From: Marinobacterium stanieri
GTDB lineage: Bacteria; Pseudomonadota; Gammaproteobacteria; Pseudomonadales; Balneatricaceae
Assembly: GCF_900155945.1 (NCBI RefSeq)
Contig: NZ_FTMN01000001.1
Location: forward strand, 124,001 to 188,000
Direction of reading: 5' to 3'
DNA: 64,000 bases
Shown here: positions 34,331-46,778 of the stretch, in pieces
Layout: every line of letters begins with the position of its first letter
How positions within the stretch are numbered: position 1 is the stretch's first letter
Translations under genes and position numbers: made by a program
Notes under the pieces: model-generated
The model's input: only the letters and a program-made list of their open reading frames with translations
Database searches by the model: none
Told to the model about the DNA's origin: nothing

Positions 34331-37300
34331 TGTTTTTGCTCCAGATAGTCCGCCAGCTGGCTGAACTGCATGCTTTCCGTGAGTTGGTGTATATGGGCCA
34401 TCACCTCTGCCCCCAACAAGTCGGTATTTTCCAACTGTTCCAGTACGCTGCGTACCCCGCTGCGATAGCCGATTTCAGCGCAGCCTTTCAGCTCTCGCAG
34501 CAACGGATGGTCGGGCAGCGTTTGTGCCGGGGCTTGAGCAGGAGCCACTGCGGACTCAGTCACAGGTGTACCGGCTGTATTTGCCGTGTTATCGGCAATG
34601 GCAGCAACCTCACTGGTTTTTTCCCGCGTCCATTCCAGCTTCAGGTAGTAGCCGACTCGCTCAAGCAGCAGCTGGTTGCTGATCGGTTTCACCAGGTAGT
34701 CATCGTAAACGGCTTCACCTGCAGGCTGACGCCGCTGTTCCTGCACATCGGCTGACAACATGAGAATCGGAACCTGGTGGCCCGTACTGCGTAACTCGGA
34801 CGCCAGCGTCAGGCCATCCATACCGGGCATGGAGATATCCAGCAGGAACAGATCAGGCTGCGCCTGCTCCACCAATGCCAGGCAGGACTCGCCATCATGA
34901 GCCTCCAGCACCCGAAACCCCAGAGGCATCAGCAAATCGGACAAAAGCCCGCGCAGTACCGGATCATCATCTACGATGCAGATCTGACGCTGCGCTCCAC
35001 AATAGCCACTGATGGGCTGTTGCTGCTCAACCCGTTCCTGTACACCATCGACCCAGGGCAGCATCAGCGATACGCGAAAACGACTGCCCTGCCCCGGTGT
35101 ACTTTCGACCTGAAGATCGCCCCCCATGATATCGGTCAGCAGCTTGACGATGGTCAGACCCAAACCGGTGCCCGGCAGGTTGGGAGTATCGGCATTACGC
35201 ACCCGCTCGAAGGGGTCAAAGATGCGCTCCAGATGGCGGGCATCGATGCCAATACCGGTATCTTCAATACAGAATTCTGCCACCTGATTGCGATAGCGAA
35301 TACGAAAATGCACCTCGCCTTCAGGTGTGTATTTAACCGCATTTGATAGCAGGTTAATCAGAATCTGGCGCAGCCGTTTTTCATCGGTCATCACGATTGC
35401 AGGCAGGCGTTCCGGCAGCTCACAAATGAAACGTACCCGCTTTTGTGCTGCCTGGAAGCTGAACATCTGCTCCAGCTGACTGATCAATTCCGGTAGCGCC
35501 ACTGCGCTTCGGTGCAGCTCCAACCGGCCCGCTTCGATGCGGGAAATGTCCAGCAGCCCTTCGATCAAATCAGCCAGGTACTGACCACTGCGGTGAATAA
35601 TCTTGACCCCTTCCCGATCACTTCGCGCCAGGGTATCGCGCCCCTGCATCAACTGGGCGTAGCCGATTATGGATTGCAGTGGTGTGCGCAGCTCGTGACT
35701 GATACCGGTCATGTAACGGCTTTTGGCTTCACTGGCACGCTCGGCCAGCTCCTTCGCTGCCTGAAGCTCGCGGTCGGTCTCCTCGTGGGCTTCAATTTCC
35801 TGCAATAGTTTTCGGGTCTGACGATTGGACTCCTGCTGCGCCACCACACGGCTTTCGTGTGCCAGCAGAAAGAGCCAGGCCACCACACCCGACACGATCA
35901 AGAGAATGAAAAACAGCGCCCACAACGCCTGCCCCAGCAAGGCAGAACCTTCGGGCGTACCCGGATCCATCTGTCGATACACAACCGCGAGCAGCCCCGC
36001 CAGCAACAGGTTTATACTGAGCAGCAAGCCAATAAAACGCCCGAGGCGTGAATTGACACTGCGTACCAAACGCTGAGGCAGAAACAGGTAGAGGAAATCT
36101 ACCACCTGCTGGGAGAAGCGCGCATGGGGCTTACAGCTGTCCAGACAACGGGCATCAAGGGAACAGCACAACGAACAGATCGGCAGGTCGTATGCCGGGC
36201 AGTAACTCAGATCTTCATGCTCGAACTGGTTTTCACATACGCCGCAACGCTGCTGCTCCTGCTGTGAGCCGACTTCCAGCAACTTCAATTCGTCACTTTC
36301 ACGCGCCAGATAGAAACGGCCGCCCGTGAGCCAGGCCAGCAAGGGCACCATTACAAAGCAGCAGCCCAGACTGATGAAGTGGCTCAGTGTACGCGCCTCC
36401 TCACCAAACACGCCCAGATAGGCCAGCAACCCAGCCAGTACAGCGATGGCCATGGAGCCAATACCGACTGGATTGACGTCATAGAGGTGAGCACGCTTGA
36501 ATTCGATACCCGGCGGGCTCAGGCCAAGCGGTTTGTTGATCATCAACTCTGCTGACAGGGAACCCAGCCAGCTCACCGCCACGATGGCGAACACGCCCAG
36601 AATCGCTTCCAGCGCTTCGTAGATGCCCAGCTCCATCAAAATAAGTGCAATGGTCACATTAAACACCAGCCAGACCACGCGACCGGGGTGGCTATGGGTC
36701 AGGCGGGAGAAGAAATTCGACCAGGCGATGGAGCCGGCGTAGGCATTGGTCACGTTGATCTTCATCTGCGAGATGATCACCATCACCCCCGCCAGCAGCA
36801 GTGCCAGGCCCTCCGAGTGGGTCAGATAGCCGAATACCCGCTGGTACATCAGCGTAGGATCAGTGGCGACAGCAAACGCCGCTCCCTCGGTAATGGCGAT
36901 ATACGCCAGGAAAGAGCCCAGCAGCATTTTGATCAGGCCAATAAACACCCAGCCGGGTCCGGCCAGCACCAGCCAGAACCACCAGCGCCGACGGTTTTGA
37001 GGTGTTTTTTCCGGCATGAAGCGCAGGTAGTCCACCTGCTCGCCAATCTGGGCCACCATGGCAAAGAGTACCGATGCGGCAGCACCAAACAGAACAAGAT
37101 CAAACTGCCCCGCTGCTGCCATGCCTTCCGGGCTGAAACCGGTCCAGCCTTCATATTGTTCGGCTTCATGCACGATCACCACGCCCAGCGCGCTCACCTG
37201 AAGCACCAGCCAGAGTGGCTGTGTGCCCAGCTGAAACCGGCTGATTGCGGTGATGCCATGGGTCACTATCGGAATAACCGCCAGGGCACTGATCAGATAA

Positions 37301-37755
37301 CCCAGTGCCAGGGGGATACTGAACAGTGCGCGTAGTGCAGCTGCCAGAATCGCGGCCTCAATGGCAAAGAAGATAAAGGTAAAGCTGGCGTAGATGAGCG
37401 AGGTGATGGTGGACCCCAGATAGCCGAACCCGGCTCCACGGGTAAGCAGATCGATATCCAGACCATTGCGCGCCGCGTGATACACGATTGGCAGCCCCGT
37501 CACGAAGAACAGCGAGCAGACTACCAGCATGGCAATCAGGGTATTGGTAAAGCCATAAGTGAGGGTAACAGCAGCCGCAATGCTCTCCAGCGCCAGAAAC
37601 GCGGTAGCACCCAGCGCGGTCATGGCCACACGCTCTATACTCATCCGCCGCCCCTGACGGGCGGTGAACCTCAGCGCATAATCTTCCAGTGTCTGGTCAG
37701 CGACCCACTTGTTGTAGCGACGACGGACCTTATAGATCCGTTGCGATGCCCCCAT
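34327..37755 (-). CDS. Transporter-fused hybrid sensor histidine kinase (NCS1-like membrane domain)
   Basis: 1142 residues. Residues about 40-480 form a 12-span membrane domain resembling NCS1 purine/cytosine permeases (LESIAAAVTLTYGFTNT; NVTNAYAGSIAWSNFFSR). About 505-545 is a cluster of nine cysteines plus histidines (CGVC...CPAY...CSLCC...CLDSC) that looks like a zinc-binding module. Two further spans (about 568-640) lead to HisKA with H686 (GISHELRTPLQS), the ATPase N-box NLLSNAVKYTPE (about 803) and GTGLGLTIV (about 866), a receiver with D973 (LLDISMPGMDG), and a C-terminal tail of about 120 residues. I infer that the transporter domain is the ligand sensor, by analogy to the SSS domain of CbrA. 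Partner regulator is coupled downstream. Confidence 0.88.
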   Translation of the reverse strand: MGASQRIYKVRRRYNKWVADQTLEDYALRFTARQGRRMSIERVAMTALGATAFLALESIAAAVTLTYGFTNTLIAMLVVCSLFFVTGLPIVYHAARNGLDIDLLTRGAGFGYLGSTITSLIYASFTFIFFAIEAAILAAALRALFSIPLALGYLISALAVIPIVTHGITAISRFQLGTQPLWLVLQVSALGVVIVHEAEQYEGWTGFSPEGMAAAGQFDLVLFGAAASVLFAMVAQIGEQVDYLRFMPEKTPQNRRRWWFWLVLAGPGWVFIGLIKMLLGSFLAYIAITEGAAFAVATDPTLMYQRVFGYLTHSEGLALLLAGVMVIISQMKINVTNAYAGSIAWSNFFSRLTHSHPGRVVWLVFNVTIALILMELGIYEALEAILGVFAIVAVSWLGSLSAELMINKPLGLSPPGIEFKRAHLYDVNPVGIGSMAIAVLAGLLAYLGVFGEEARTLSHFISLGCCFVMVPLLAWLTGGRFYLARESDELKLLEVGSQQEQQRCGVCENQFEHEDLSYCPAYDLPICSLCCSLDARCLDSCKPHARFSQQVVDFLYLFLPQRLVRSVNSRLGRFIGLLLSINLLLAGLLAVVYRQMDPGTPEGSALLGQALWALFFILLIVSGVVAWLFLLAHESRVVAQQESNRQTRKLLQEIEAHEETDRELQAAKELAERASEAKSRYMTGISHELRTPLQSIIGYAQLMQGRDTLARSDREGVKIIHRSGQYLADLIEGLLDISRIEAGRLELHRSAVALPELISQLEQMFSFQAAQKRVRFICELPERLPAIVMTDEKRLRQILINLLSNAVKYTPEGEVHFRIRYRNQVAEFCIEDTGIGIDARHLERIFDPFERVRNADTPNLPGTGLGLTIVKLLTDIMGGDLQVESTPGQGSRFRVSLMLPWVDGVQERVEQQQPISGYCGAQRQICIVDDDPVLRGLLSDLLMPLGFRVLEAHDGESCLALVEQAQPDLFLLDISMPGMDGLTLASELRSTGHQVPILMLSADVQEQRRQPAGEAVYDDYLVKPISNQLLLERVGYYLKLEWTREKTSEVAAIADNTANTAGTPVTESAVAPAQAPAQTLPDHPLLRELKGCAEIGYRSGVRSVLEQLENTDLLGAEVMAHIHQLTESMQFSQLADYLEQKQ

Positions 37756-37937
37756 AATGACGTTCCTGCCAGCCGCAACGCACTACTTTCGTGCGCGCAG
37801 GATAAATTCCGAAGCAATCGCACCATCCAGGTGCAGCCTCGTCCCTCAATTTGACCCTTTTCAGGTCATGGGCTGGTTGTTTGCAGAATATATGCCAAAA
37901 GGTTGTGCACCGATGGGTGGCACCGGTGGCGGCTGAA

Positions 37938-39002
37938 TCAACCGTGTTGATTAACCGGACAGCTGGAAAAAACGATCGGGCGATGCGCGGTCACATGTAC
38001 CGCTACCTGCTCCCCTTTGGGATAACGGCGCAGGCCTTGTTCCAGTACTTCAACTTCACGTCCATTGTCCAGGCGGACTCGGTAGGCAGTCAGGTTACCC
38101 TGAAACTCGGAGCTGACGATTTCCCCTGAAACGCCACCTTCATGGCTCAGGTAAAGATCACCCGGACGCAGGAAGAGTTGCGCATCACACCCCGGCTCAA
38201 CACCCAGGGGCTCGGCAAACTCCAGCAGACCCAATTCGGTATCCACGGCGCAGGTTTCAGTGATGCGGCCCAGAAACAGTTCGCCCTTGCCTACAAAAGC
38301 CGCCACTTCAGGCGAAGCGGGACGGTAGTAGAGATCTTCAGGTGTGCCCCACTGCTGTACACGGCCAGCAGACAGAATGCCGATGCTGTCACTAATGGTG
38401 AAGGCTTCCTGCTGGTCATGGGTCACCATGATGGCGGCAATACCACGACGCTTGAGAATATCGCGAACTTCCTGAGACAGCTGGCGGCGCAGGTCGGTAT
38501 CCAGGTTGGAAAAAGGCTCGTCCATCAACAGCAGACGGGGGTTCGGGGCCAGTGCACGGGCCAGTGCCACACGCTGCTGCTGACCACCGGACAGCTCATG
38601 CGGGTAACGATCACTGAGATCCGGCAGCTCTACCAGATCAAGCACTTCCTGCACTCGTTCACGCTTTTCGGCACGGCTGAGCCCATTGAGACCAAAGGCA
38701 ATGTTGTCGGCAATGCTCAAATGCGGAAACAGGGCGTAATCCTGGAACACCATACCCATGCCGCGCTTTTCCGGCGGCACCATCTGCTCTCGGCTGCTGA
38801 CAACCTGATCACCCAGACGCACCTCGCCTTCCTGCGGCGTAATAAAACCGGCGATGGCACGCAGCACCGTTGTCTTGCCACAGCCACTGGGGCCCAGCAG
38901 GCAGGCTATCTCGCCCTCGGCGATGCTCAGGCCTACGCCTGACAGAACCGTCTGGGTTTGATAAGCACACTTGAGACCTTCAATGCTGAGCAGAGCTGAC
39001 AT
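37938..39002 (-). CDS. ABC transporter ATP-binding protein, FbpC/PotA type
   Basis: 354 residues. Walker A LLGPSGCGKTT, Q-loop FQDYALF, signature LSGGQQQRVALARAL, Walker B LLLMDEPFSNLD and switch THDQQEA are intact; the C-terminal TOBE-like domain (about 265-345) is typical of iron(III), spermidine or thiosulfate importers. The start at ATG 39002 (GAGGA 5 nt upstream) is preferred to GTG 39035. A Fur-box-like site lies 35-56 bp upstream, favouring a ferric iron (FbpC) role. No permease or binding-protein gene is adjacent, so it is an orphan ATPase in this window. Confidence 0.88.
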   Translation of the reverse strand: MSALLSIEGLKCAYQTQTVLSGVGLSIAEGEIACLLGPSGCGKTTVLRAIAGFITPQEGEVRLGDQVVSSREQMVPPEKRGMGMVFQDYALFPHLSIADNIAFGLNGLSRAEKRERVQEVLDLVELPDLSDRYPHELSGGQQQRVALARALAPNPRLLLMDEPFSNLDTDLRRQLSQEVRDILKRRGIAAIMVTHDQQEAFTISDSIGILSAGRVQQWGTPEDLYYRPASPEVAAFVGKGELFLGRITETCAVDTELGLLEFAEPLGVEPGCDAQLFLRPGDLYLSHEGGVSGEIVSSEFQGNLTAYRVRLDNGREVEVLEQGLRRYPKGEQVAVHVTAHRPIVFSSCPVNQHG

Positions 39003-39036
39003 GCTGTCCTCGGGACGAAAGAGTTGCGGGGGCACA

Positions 39037-39058
39037 TAATAATTGAAAACGATTATCA
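39037..39058 (-). promoter_or_regulatory. Fur-box-like site upstream of the ABC ATPase
   Basis: Minus-strand TGATAATCGTTTTCAATTATTA: GATAAT followed by an imperfect inverted ATTATTA half, resembling Fur sites. It lies between the ampD stop and the ATPase start. By-eye match only. Confidence 0.5.
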
Positions 39059-39060
39059 GA

Positions 39061-39633
39061 TCATCCCAGGGATGCCCGATAGCGCAACCAGTCGAAGGCA
39101 GGCCCCGGATCGGTCTTGCGACCGGGCGCTATATCGCTATGGCCGGTTATACGCTCAGGCGTCAGCTCAGGATATTCGCTAAGCAGTGCACGGGTCACCG
39201 CAGCCAGCTGGCTGTATTGAGCATCCGTGTAGGGCTGGTCATCGGTACCTTCAAGCTCAATACCGATGGAAAAGTCATTACAGGCTTCACGCCCGTCGAA
39301 GCAGGATTGGCCGGCATGCCAGGCTCGACGATCAAAGGGCACAAATTGAGTCATGCCGCCATCGCGCTCGATCAGCATATGCGCAGACACCTCCAGTCCT
39401 TCAATCTCTTTGAAGAAAGGATGCGCTGACGGGTCCAGCCGATTCGTGAACAACTCGGTAACATGGCCACCGCCAAACTGCCCCGGCGGCAGACTGATGT
39501 TATGGATGACCAGCAACGAGATTTCACCATCCGGCCGCTCATTGGCGTTGGGCGACGGCAGATACTCGGCTTCACAAATAAGGTGCTGTTCGATGTGCAG
39601 GGACTGTTCGGGCGGCATACTATCCAGGGGCAA
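39061..39633 (-). CDS. ampD: 1,6-anhydro-N-acetylmuramyl-L-alanine amidase
   Basis: 190 residues, cytoplasmic zinc amidase that splits the anhydromuropeptide bond during cell-wall recycling. Zinc ligands are in LLVIHN and GHSDIAPGRKTDPG, with the WHAG(QS) and GIELEGTDDQPYT blocks typical of AmpD rather than of secreted amidases. No signal peptide. Divergent from nadC, the classical neighbour arrangement in gammaproteobacteria. The start may be the internal ATG at 39618, since the first residues are not conserved. Confidence 0.95.
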   Translation of the reverse strand: MPLDSMPPEQSLHIEQHLICEAEYLPSPNANERPDGEISLLVIHNISLPPGQFGGGHVTELFTNRLDPSAHPFFKEIEGLEVSAHMLIERDGGMTQFVPFDRRAWHAGQSCFDGREACNDFSIGIELEGTDDQPYTDAQYSQLAAVTRALLSEYPELTPERITGHSDIAPGRKTDPGPAFDWLRYRASLG

Positions 39634-39685
39634 TTTCCGTTAAAATGCGCGCTCCATAGTACACCATAGGGATAGACCCGCCATC

Positions 39686-40531
39686 ATGCTGACGCTGACC
39701 GAGCTCAAACCTGTCGTCGAAGAAAACGTGCGCACCGCTCTCCTTGAAGATGTGGGCCAGGGTGATATCACTGCTGAACTGATCCCGGCCAGTGACCACA
39801 AGCGCGCCCGAGTCATCTCCCGCCAAGCCGCTGTTGTCTGCGGACGGGCCTGGGTCGATGAAGTGTTCCGTCAGGTGGACCCCGAGGTGAAAGTGGAATG
39901 GCTGGTCGAAGATGGTGAACGGGTTGAACGTGATCAGGTGCTGTTCCGTCTGGAAGGCTCGGCCCGCTCCCTGCTGACCGGCGAACGCGCGGCGTTGAAC
40001 TTCCTGCAAACCCTGTCCGGCACCGCCACCCTGAGTTACGAATACGCCCAGCGCGTGGCTGATACCCCGGTTACCCTGCTGGATACCCGCAAGACCATTC
40101 CCGGCCTGCGCATGGGCCAGAAATACGCGGTGAGCTGTGGCGGCTGCTCCAACCACCGTATCGGCCTGTACGATGCCTTCCTGATCAAGGAAAACCATAT
40201 CATGGCCTGCGGCGGCATCGAGCAGGCGATCCAGACCGCTCGCACCAACCACCCCGGCAAGCCGGTAGAAATTGAAGTGGAAACCGAAGAGCAGCTGGAG
40301 CGCGCGCTGGCAGCAGGTGCCGATATCGTCATGCTGGATAACTTCAGCCCGGAACGCATGATCGCCGCTGTCGCCCAGACGGCTGGCCGTGCCAAGCTGG
40401 AAGCCTCCGGCAACATTACCGATGAAACCCTGCTCGACTATGCCAGCACCGGAGTCGATTACATCTCCATCGGCGCGCTGACCAAGCACTGCCGCGCGGT
40501 AGATCTGTCCATGCGCATCATCGAAGACTGA
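39686..40531 (+). CDS. nadC: Quinolinate phosphoribosyltransferase (decarboxylating)
   Basis: 281 residues. NadC converts quinolinate and PRPP to nicotinate mononucleotide in NAD synthesis. [15 protein letters not shown] near the start, [19 protein letters not shown], the substrate-binding [22 protein letters not shown] (about 133-154) and [13 protein letters not shown] near the C-terminus are all conserved. Complete; single gene followed by a terminator. Confidence 0.96.
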   Translation: MLTLTELKPVVEENVRTALLEDVGQGDITAELIPASDHKRARVISRQAAVVCGRAWVDEVFRQVDPEVKVEWLVEDGERVERDQVLFRLEGSARSLLTGERAALNFLQTLSGTATLSYEYAQRVADTPVTLLDTRKTIPGLRMGQKYAVSCGGCSNHRIGLYDAFLIKENHIMACGGIEQAIQTARTNHPGKPVEIEVETEEQLERALAAGADIVMLDNFSPERMIAAVAQTAGRAKLEASGNITDETLLDYASTGVDYISIGALTKHCRAVDLSMRIIED

Positions 40532-40557
40532 GCCTGTATTCGGCTAACGCCAAAACT

Positions 40558-40595
40558 AAAAAGGCCGGCACCTGAAACTCAGGGCCGGCCTTTTT
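40558..40595. terminator. Bidirectional terminator nadC / mutT
   Basis: AAAAAGGCCGGC-acctgaaactcagg-GCCGGCCTTTTT, a 12-bp stem with flanking A/T runs, ending both the plus-strand nadC and the minus-strand secA-argJ-mutT run. Confidence 0.88.
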
Positions 40596-40616
40596 AATAT
40601 TTGCTTCGTTGGCTAT

Positions 40617-41552
40617 CTACCACCAGGCAGAGATAGCCGCGACGCCCTGGGCACCACGTTCTCGCGCCTGCTTCACATCAGCATCCGTCATGCCGCCAAG
40701 CGCATATACCGGCAGCACCGACTCGGCAACGAGATCGGTAAATGCATCCCAGCCCAGCACTGGCTCACCGGGATGCGAGGCCGTAGGGTTAACTGGCGAT
40801 AGGGTAATGAAATCCAGCCCCTTCTGTTCGGCCATCCGAATCTGTTCGGCGTTGTGGCAAGACGCACTCAACCAGCGGCCCTTGAACTCACTGCGCCCTT
40901 CGAGCTGCTCAAGGCGCTCCGAGGTCAGGTGCAGGTGTTCGGCTCCCAGTGCGTTCGCCTGCTTCACAGACGCATTCACGCCCAGTGTCGCCCGCGACTG
41001 ATCACAGAGTGGCTTGAGCTGAGCGTAGGCAGCCGCAAACTCATCTTCACTCAACGTCTTGGCTCGCAATATTGCCTGAGTAATGCCGTTGGCCAGTGCA
41101 GAAGCCAGGTGTTGAGCATAGCTCTCCGCAGAATCGGCATCGCCGGTGATGAGAAGGCGCTCGGGAAGACGTGCTGCATTCAGAATGGGCACGTTGGCGG
41201 CCGGAAATTCGAAGTCATCCAGCGCTTCAGGACACACCCACTCTATCGGCTGACCTTCGGCACCATGCGCCTCCCCTTCAAACCCATCCACATCCCAGAC
41301 ATCCAGCAAAACGGATTTATCGGGATAATGATGGGGAATCAGAATCAGAGGACGGGCAGAGGTTACCCGAATGCCCAACTCCTCTTCCAGCTCACGGGAC
41401 AAGGCATCGGCTACGGGCTCACCAGGCTCCACCTTGCCGCCGGGAAACTCCCAGAGGCCTCCCTGGTGCTTATCATCGGGACGACGGGCGATAAGAATAC
41501 GACCGCGGCGGTCACGAATGACGGCCGCGGCGACATGGATCAGTTTGGACAT
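40617..41552 (-). CDS. mutT: Nudix hydrolase fused to thiamine-phosphate-synthase-like domain
   Basis: 311 residues. Residues 1-130 are a MutT-type Nudix domain with the full Nudix box GKVEPGEPVADALSRELEEELGI (G38-x5-E...REx2EEx), expected to hydrolyse 8-oxo-dGTP. Residues about 135-311 are a ThiE/TenI-like TIM barrel (AILRAKTLSEDEF; LGVNASVKQANALGAEHLHL; LDFITLSPVNPTASHPG; PVYALGGMT). This Nudix-ThiE-like fusion is a known arrangement in gammaproteobacteria; the function of the second half is not established. It starts 3 nt after argJ ends. Confidence 0.92.
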   Translation of the reverse strand: MSKLIHVAAAVIRDRRGRILIARRPDDKHQGGLWEFPGGKVEPGEPVADALSRELEEELGIRVTSARPLILIPHHYPDKSVLLDVWDVDGFEGEAHGAEGQPIEWVCPEALDDFEFPAANVPILNAARLPERLLITGDADSAESYAQHLASALANGITQAILRAKTLSEDEFAAAYAQLKPLCDQSRATLGVNASVKQANALGAEHLHLTSERLEQLEGRSEFKGRWLSASCHNAEQIRMAEQKGLDFITLSPVNPTASHPGEPVLGWDAFTDLVAESVLPVYALGGMTDADVKQARERGAQGVAAISAWW

Positions 41553-41555
41553 GGA

Positions 41556-42773
41556 TCAGCTGCGGTAATCGGCGTTGATACTGACGTAATCGTGGGACAG
41601 GTCAGTGGTCCAGACACGCTCGGTTACCTGACCGCGGTTCAGTACGACACGTATCAGGATCTCTTCACCATCCATCACCGCCTGACCGGCTTCTTCGGTG
41701 TAGCTGGCAGCACGACCGCCGTTCTCAACGATGCAAACGTCATTGAGATAGATCTGCAGGGCATCCAGATCCAGATTGTCGATGCCGGCACGACCAACGC
41801 AGGCCAGGATACGGCCCCAGTTGGGATCGCTGGCAAACAGCGCGGTTTTCACCAGCGGCGAGTGAGCAATGGTGTAGGCCACATCCAGCGCTTCCGGGCT
41901 GGTACCTGCAGACTCGACGCAGATTTCAACAAACTTGGTCGCCCCTTCACCATCACGGACAATCGCATGTGCCAGTTCCAGCATCACGCGCTCCAGCGCT
42001 TCGGTAAACAGCGCCGCCAGCTCGTAGTCAGAGCCATCGATGCGAACGCCGCTGGCGCCTGTTGCTGCCAACATGCACGAGTCGTTGGTGGAGGTATCAC
42101 CATCCACGGTAATGCGGTTAAAGGAGCGGTCTGCCACATTGGTCAGCCATTGCTGCAGCAGCTCTTGAGGTACTTCGGCATCAGTGGCCACATACCCCAG
42201 CATGGTCGCCATGTTGGGCATGATCATGCCAGAGCCTTTGGAGATGCCAGTCAGGGTAATGGTCTTGCCCTGGTACTGGATCTGCTCGCTGGCAGCCTTG
42301 GGGCGGGTATCCGTGGTCATGATGCCACTGGCAGCCGCTTCCCAGTTATCTTCTGACAGATCAGCCTTGGCGGCATCCAGCGCGGCAATGATCTTGTCGA
42401 CCGGCAGCGGCTCACCAATAACACCCGTGGAGTACGGCAGCACCGCTTCCACCGGGACAGCACAACGTTCGGCTACCGCCTCACAACAGGCCATGGCATC
42501 GGCCATGCCCTGCTCACCGGTACCGGCGTTGGCATTACCGGTGTTCACCAGCATGTAGCGCGAAGGCGAAGCCGCCTGGTGCTGCTTGCAGATGCGAACA
42601 GGCGCGGCACAAAAAGCGTTAAGCGTGTACACCCCTGCCAGGGTGCTGCCCTCGGCCAGCTCCATCAGCACCACATCACGTCGGCCCGGCTTCTTGATCC
42701 CCGCCGATGCAATACCAAGCCGAAAACCTGAAACCGGATGTAACTGGGGTAAAGTACCCGGACCTACTGCCAT
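41556..42773 (-). CDS. argJ: Bifunctional glutamate N-acetyltransferase / amino-acid acetyltransferase
   Basis: 405 residues. ArgJ transfers acetyl from N-acetylornithine to glutamate (and may use acetyl-CoA) in arginine synthesis. The self-cleavage site is in ITLTGISKGSGMIMPNMATMLGYVATDA (Thr at the MATML junction becomes the nucleophile). NTGNANAGTGEQG and DGDTSTNDSCMLAATG are conserved. Second gene of the secA-argJ-mutT run, 36 nt after secA. Confidence 0.95.
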   Translation of the reverse strand: MAVGPGTLPQLHPVSGFRLGIASAGIKKPGRRDVVLMELAEGSTLAGVYTLNAFCAAPVRICKQHQAASPSRYMLVNTGNANAGTGEQGMADAMACCEAVAERCAVPVEAVLPYSTGVIGEPLPVDKIIAALDAAKADLSEDNWEAAASGIMTTDTRPKAASEQIQYQGKTITLTGISKGSGMIMPNMATMLGYVATDAEVPQELLQQWLTNVADRSFNRITVDGDTSTNDSCMLAATGASGVRIDGSDYELAALFTEALERVMLELAHAIVRDGEGATKFVEICVESAGTSPEALDVAYTIAHSPLVKTALFASDPNWGRILACVGRAGIDNLDLDALQIYLNDVCIVENGGRAASYTEEAGQAVMDGEEILIRVVLNRGQVTERVWTTDLSHDYVSINADYRS

Positions 42774-42809
42774 GATGCTGTTTTCCTTCGTTCTAGTGGC
42801 TAATCGAAA

Positions 42810-45557
<2,748 letters not shown>

Positions 45558-45726
45558 AATTCGACTTTTAACCGTTTGAATGCAAAGACCTGTATCTGCA
45601 ACGCAGCGGCCCTTGCCAGAAAAATGGATACGACATTCTACCTGTATTGGGGCGAATAGTTGAATGTCAACGCGGCAGAAATTTGATCTGTGCAGACCAA
45701 AGGAGGATAGAGGCCCAAATAACGTA

Positions 45727-45752
45727 AAAAGCCAGCTAAAAAGCTGGCTTTT
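45727..45752. terminator. Terminator after lpxC
   Basis: AAAAGCCAGCT-aaaa-AGCTGGCTTTT, an 11-bp stem with a short loop, 15 nt beyond the lpxC stop. It separates the dcw/lpxC transcript from secA. Confidence 0.85.
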
Positions 45753-45766
45753 CGGAGCATTTCGAC

Positions 45767-46681
45767 TCAAACAGCCGCAAGGGGCTGATAGTAGGAAATC
45801 GGCGAAGTTTGCACCTGATCTTCAAATGTCACCACTTCCCAGGCATCCGTTTCCTGCATCAGCTGGCGGACCAGTCGGTTGTTGAGGTAATGACCGGACT
45901 TGTAACCGTAGTATTCACCGATCAGGCTATTGCCCATCAGGTAAAGGTCACCCACGGCATCAAGAATCTTGTGCTTCACGAATTCATCGTCGTAACGCAA
46001 GCCATCATCGTTGAGGATCTTGTAGTCATCCACCACGATAGCGTTCTCGAAACTGCCACCCAAGGCCAGGTTCTGCGAACGCAGGTATTCGATATCACGC
46101 ATGAAACCGAAGGTACGGGCACGGCTTACTTCACGCACGAATGACGTGGTGGAGAAATCCAGCTCGGCTTCCATGTTACGGCCATCAAAAGCCGGGTGAT
46201 CAAACTCGATGCAAAAGCCTACCTTGAAACCGTTGAACGGTTTGAAAGAGGCGGTTTTGCCTTCGTGTGTCACCGAGACTTCACGCTTGATACGGATGAA
46301 CTTCTTGGGCGCGTCCTGCTCGGCAATACCGGCAGACTGAACCAGAAATACGAATGGCGCAGCGCTGCCGTCCATGATCGGTACTTCTTCAGAGCTCAGC
46401 TCAACGTAGGCGTTGTCGATGCCCAGACCCGCCAGGGCAGACATCAAGTGCTCAACGGTGGCTACCCGTACACCATCAACGGTCAGATTGGTCGACAAGG
46501 TCGTATCCGATACCAGATCAGCGCGGCCCTGGATTTCCACTACCGGATCAAGATCCACACGTCGGAACACAATACCGGTATCCACCGGTGCAGGCTTGAG
46601 CGTCAGGTACACCTTCTGACCGGTGTGCAGGCCGATGCCCGTTGCCTTGATGCTGTTCTTGAGTGTGCGCTGTTTGATCAT
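45767..46681 (-). CDS. lpxC: UDP-3-O-acyl-N-acetylglucosamine deacetylase
   Basis: 304 residues from ATG 46681 ([21 protein letters not shown]), the family start; an ATG four codons earlier is also in frame. LpxC is the committed zinc-dependent deacetylase of lipid A synthesis. Zinc ligands are the histidine of [12 protein letters not shown] and those of [25 protein letters not shown] and [14 protein letters not shown] are family blocks. This placement, next to ftsZ, is standard for gammaproteobacteria and confirms an LPS-bearing outer membrane. Confidence 0.96.
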   Translation of the reverse strand: MIKQRTLKNSIKATGIGLHTGQKVYLTLKPAPVDTGIVFRRVDLDPVVEIQGRADLVSDTTLSTNLTVDGVRVATVEHLMSALAGLGIDNAYVELSSEEVPIMDGSAAPFVFLVQSAGIAEQDAPKKFIRIKREVSVTHEGKTASFKPFNGFKVGFCIEFDHPAFDGRNMEAELDFSTTSFVREVSRARTFGFMRDIEYLRSQNLALGGSFENAIVVDDYKILNDDGLRYDDEFVKHKILDAVGDLYLMGNSLIGEYYGYKSGHYLNNRLVRQLMQETDAWEVVTFEDQVQTSPISYYQPLAAV

Positions 46682-46778
46682 CCGCTGTGCCAACCTGAAT
46701 CGTGCAAAATAATTTGATATTGTAACAATGTTTTGATAACCGCTTCAATCTGAGGCAGGGAGCACCTGCCTCCGAGGG

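Noticed and set aside
45558-45770. Open frame leading into secA, considered as secM or as an N-terminal extension of SecA
   Set aside because: No SecM arrest motif and no signal peptide; the frame begins inside lpxC. SecA proteins start at MLSLFKK, so the rest is leader sequence.
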